Source of the DNA: Deltaproteobacteria bacterium
Lineage (GTDB): Bacteria > Myxococcota_A > UBA9042
DNA length: 64,000 bases
Reading direction: 5' to 3'
Assembly (NCBI GenBank): GCA_020632665.1
Contig: JACKFC010000003.1
Location: 176,239-240,238 of the forward strand
The position numbers and the translations under genes are program-made. Below, piece by piece: positions 63,691-64,000 of the stretch (the first letter of the stretch is position 1; every line of letters starts with the position of its first letter). Below the pieces are notes generated by a model. That model made no database searches, was not told the DNA's origin, and saw only the letters and a list, made by a program, of their open reading frames with translations.

Positions 63691-64000
63691 ATGGCGAGGT
63701 CGACAGCGCGAGCGTGGTTGGTCACGGTCCTGGCGCTCACGACCGCCGTCGTCGCCCTGCACCCTGACGTCGCCCGCGCCGTCGATCGGACCGAAGCGCC
63801 GCTGCGCATCGGTCAAGCCGGGCTCGAGCGCCGCGCCGCCGACCGCCGCCGCCCCGCTGGCCGCCGCGGCGAGAGCGCCGAGATCGACGCCGAGACGATG
63901 CCGATCTGGCGTCGCCCGCACCCCCGCATCGCGACCCATGTCCGCGGCTCGATCGCGATCGGCACCGTGACCGAGGGCTTCCTCGTCGCCCCGGCCGAGC
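63691..64000 (+). CDS. Exported protein, truncated by window end
   Basis: ATG 63691 follows GAGGAGGG; the frame is open to the right edge, so only 103 residues are seen. A signal peptide (MARSTARAWLVTVLALTT...) probably cleaves after DVARA. The mature start is Arg-rich (RRAADRRRPAGRRGE), followed by MPIWRRPHPRIATHV and RGSIAIGTVTEGFLVAPAE. The last part faintly recalls the start of penicillin-insensitive murein endopeptidases (GSxxxGxxxxGxLxxA), but this is too short to rely on. Spaced 124 bases after pgsA. Confidence 0.55.
   Translation, partial: MARSTARAWLVTVLALTTAVVALHPDVARAVDRTEAPLRIGQAGLERRAADRRRPAGRRGESAEIDAETMPIWRRPHPRIATHVRGSIAIGTVTEGFLVAPAE

Overview
This 64 kb window is GC-rich chromosomal DNA whose gene content suggests a Gram-negative bacterium of the myxobacterial or deltaproteobacterial type (Myxococcota, Bradymonadota or a relative). 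The grounds are many lipoproteins, very large TPR envelope proteins, Ala/Pro-rich exported proteins, a meso-DAP-type MurE, and a short Wza-like export protein paired with a separate outer-membrane barrel. Assignment below phylum is not possible from the sequence alone. Genes are tightly packed, mostly with 1 or 4 bp start/stop overlaps (ATGA, GTGA, TGATG). No rRNA, tRNA, CRISPR array, prophage or intact insertion sequence was seen.

Layout. 1-568 (-) is a truncated cyclic-nucleotide-binding protein. 706-6265 (+) is a run of five exported proteins, three of them lipoproteins, followed by phosphoglycerate mutase gpmI (6289-7947). Class II ribonucleotide reductase nrdJ (7944-10781, -) has an NrdR-box-like palindrome upstream and is divergent from obgE (10984-12021, +). 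A consensus promoter and a long leader containing a hairpin precede a five-gene (+) envelope operon (12347-22346): a coiled-coil exported protein, two giant TPR or coiled-coil periplasmic proteins, a TPR lipoprotein with a long Pro-rich tail, and a small exported protein.

That operon meets a convergent (-) operon at a 169 bp palindromic MITE-like element. Its terminal inverted repeats supply both stop codons, and it is flanked by a 7 bp direct repeat. The (-) operon, read from 31452 down to 22510, is dnaK, dnaJ, thiL, a Tat-signal protein, a VWA-like membrane protein, a two-domain peptidoglycan-hydrolase-like protein, and coaD. Upstream of it on the same strand lies a polysaccharide export set: secreted protein, outer-membrane barrel, short OPX lipoprotein, Wzc-like tyrosine autokinase. 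A strong promoter stands at about 36.6 kb.

36.7-45.8 kb holds smaller genes: a CC-motif protein divergent from a UPF0158-like protein, a zincin-like lipoprotein, a DUF192 lipoprotein, an unknown protein, a Cys-rich lipoprotein, a Nudix hydrolase and another lipoprotein.

46.2-61.4 kb is a division and cell-wall (dcw) cluster: mraZ, rsmH, ftsL, a PilF/Tgl-like TPR lipoprotein, ftsI with a PASTA domain, a murE-murF fusion, mraY, ftsW, murG, ftsQ, ftsA, ftsZ. murD, murC, murB and ddl are missing from their usual places. Four TGGGN repeats at 10 bp period in front of mraZ form a textbook MraZ operator. Beyond ftsZ lie a convergent DsbD-type transporter, pgsA, and the start of another exported protein cut by the window edge.

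The best candidates for something new are the MITE-like element shared by two genes, the large TPR envelope operon, the signal-less PGRP-amidase/degenerate-M23 protein in a chaperone operon, and the TPR lipoprotein inside the dcw cluster.
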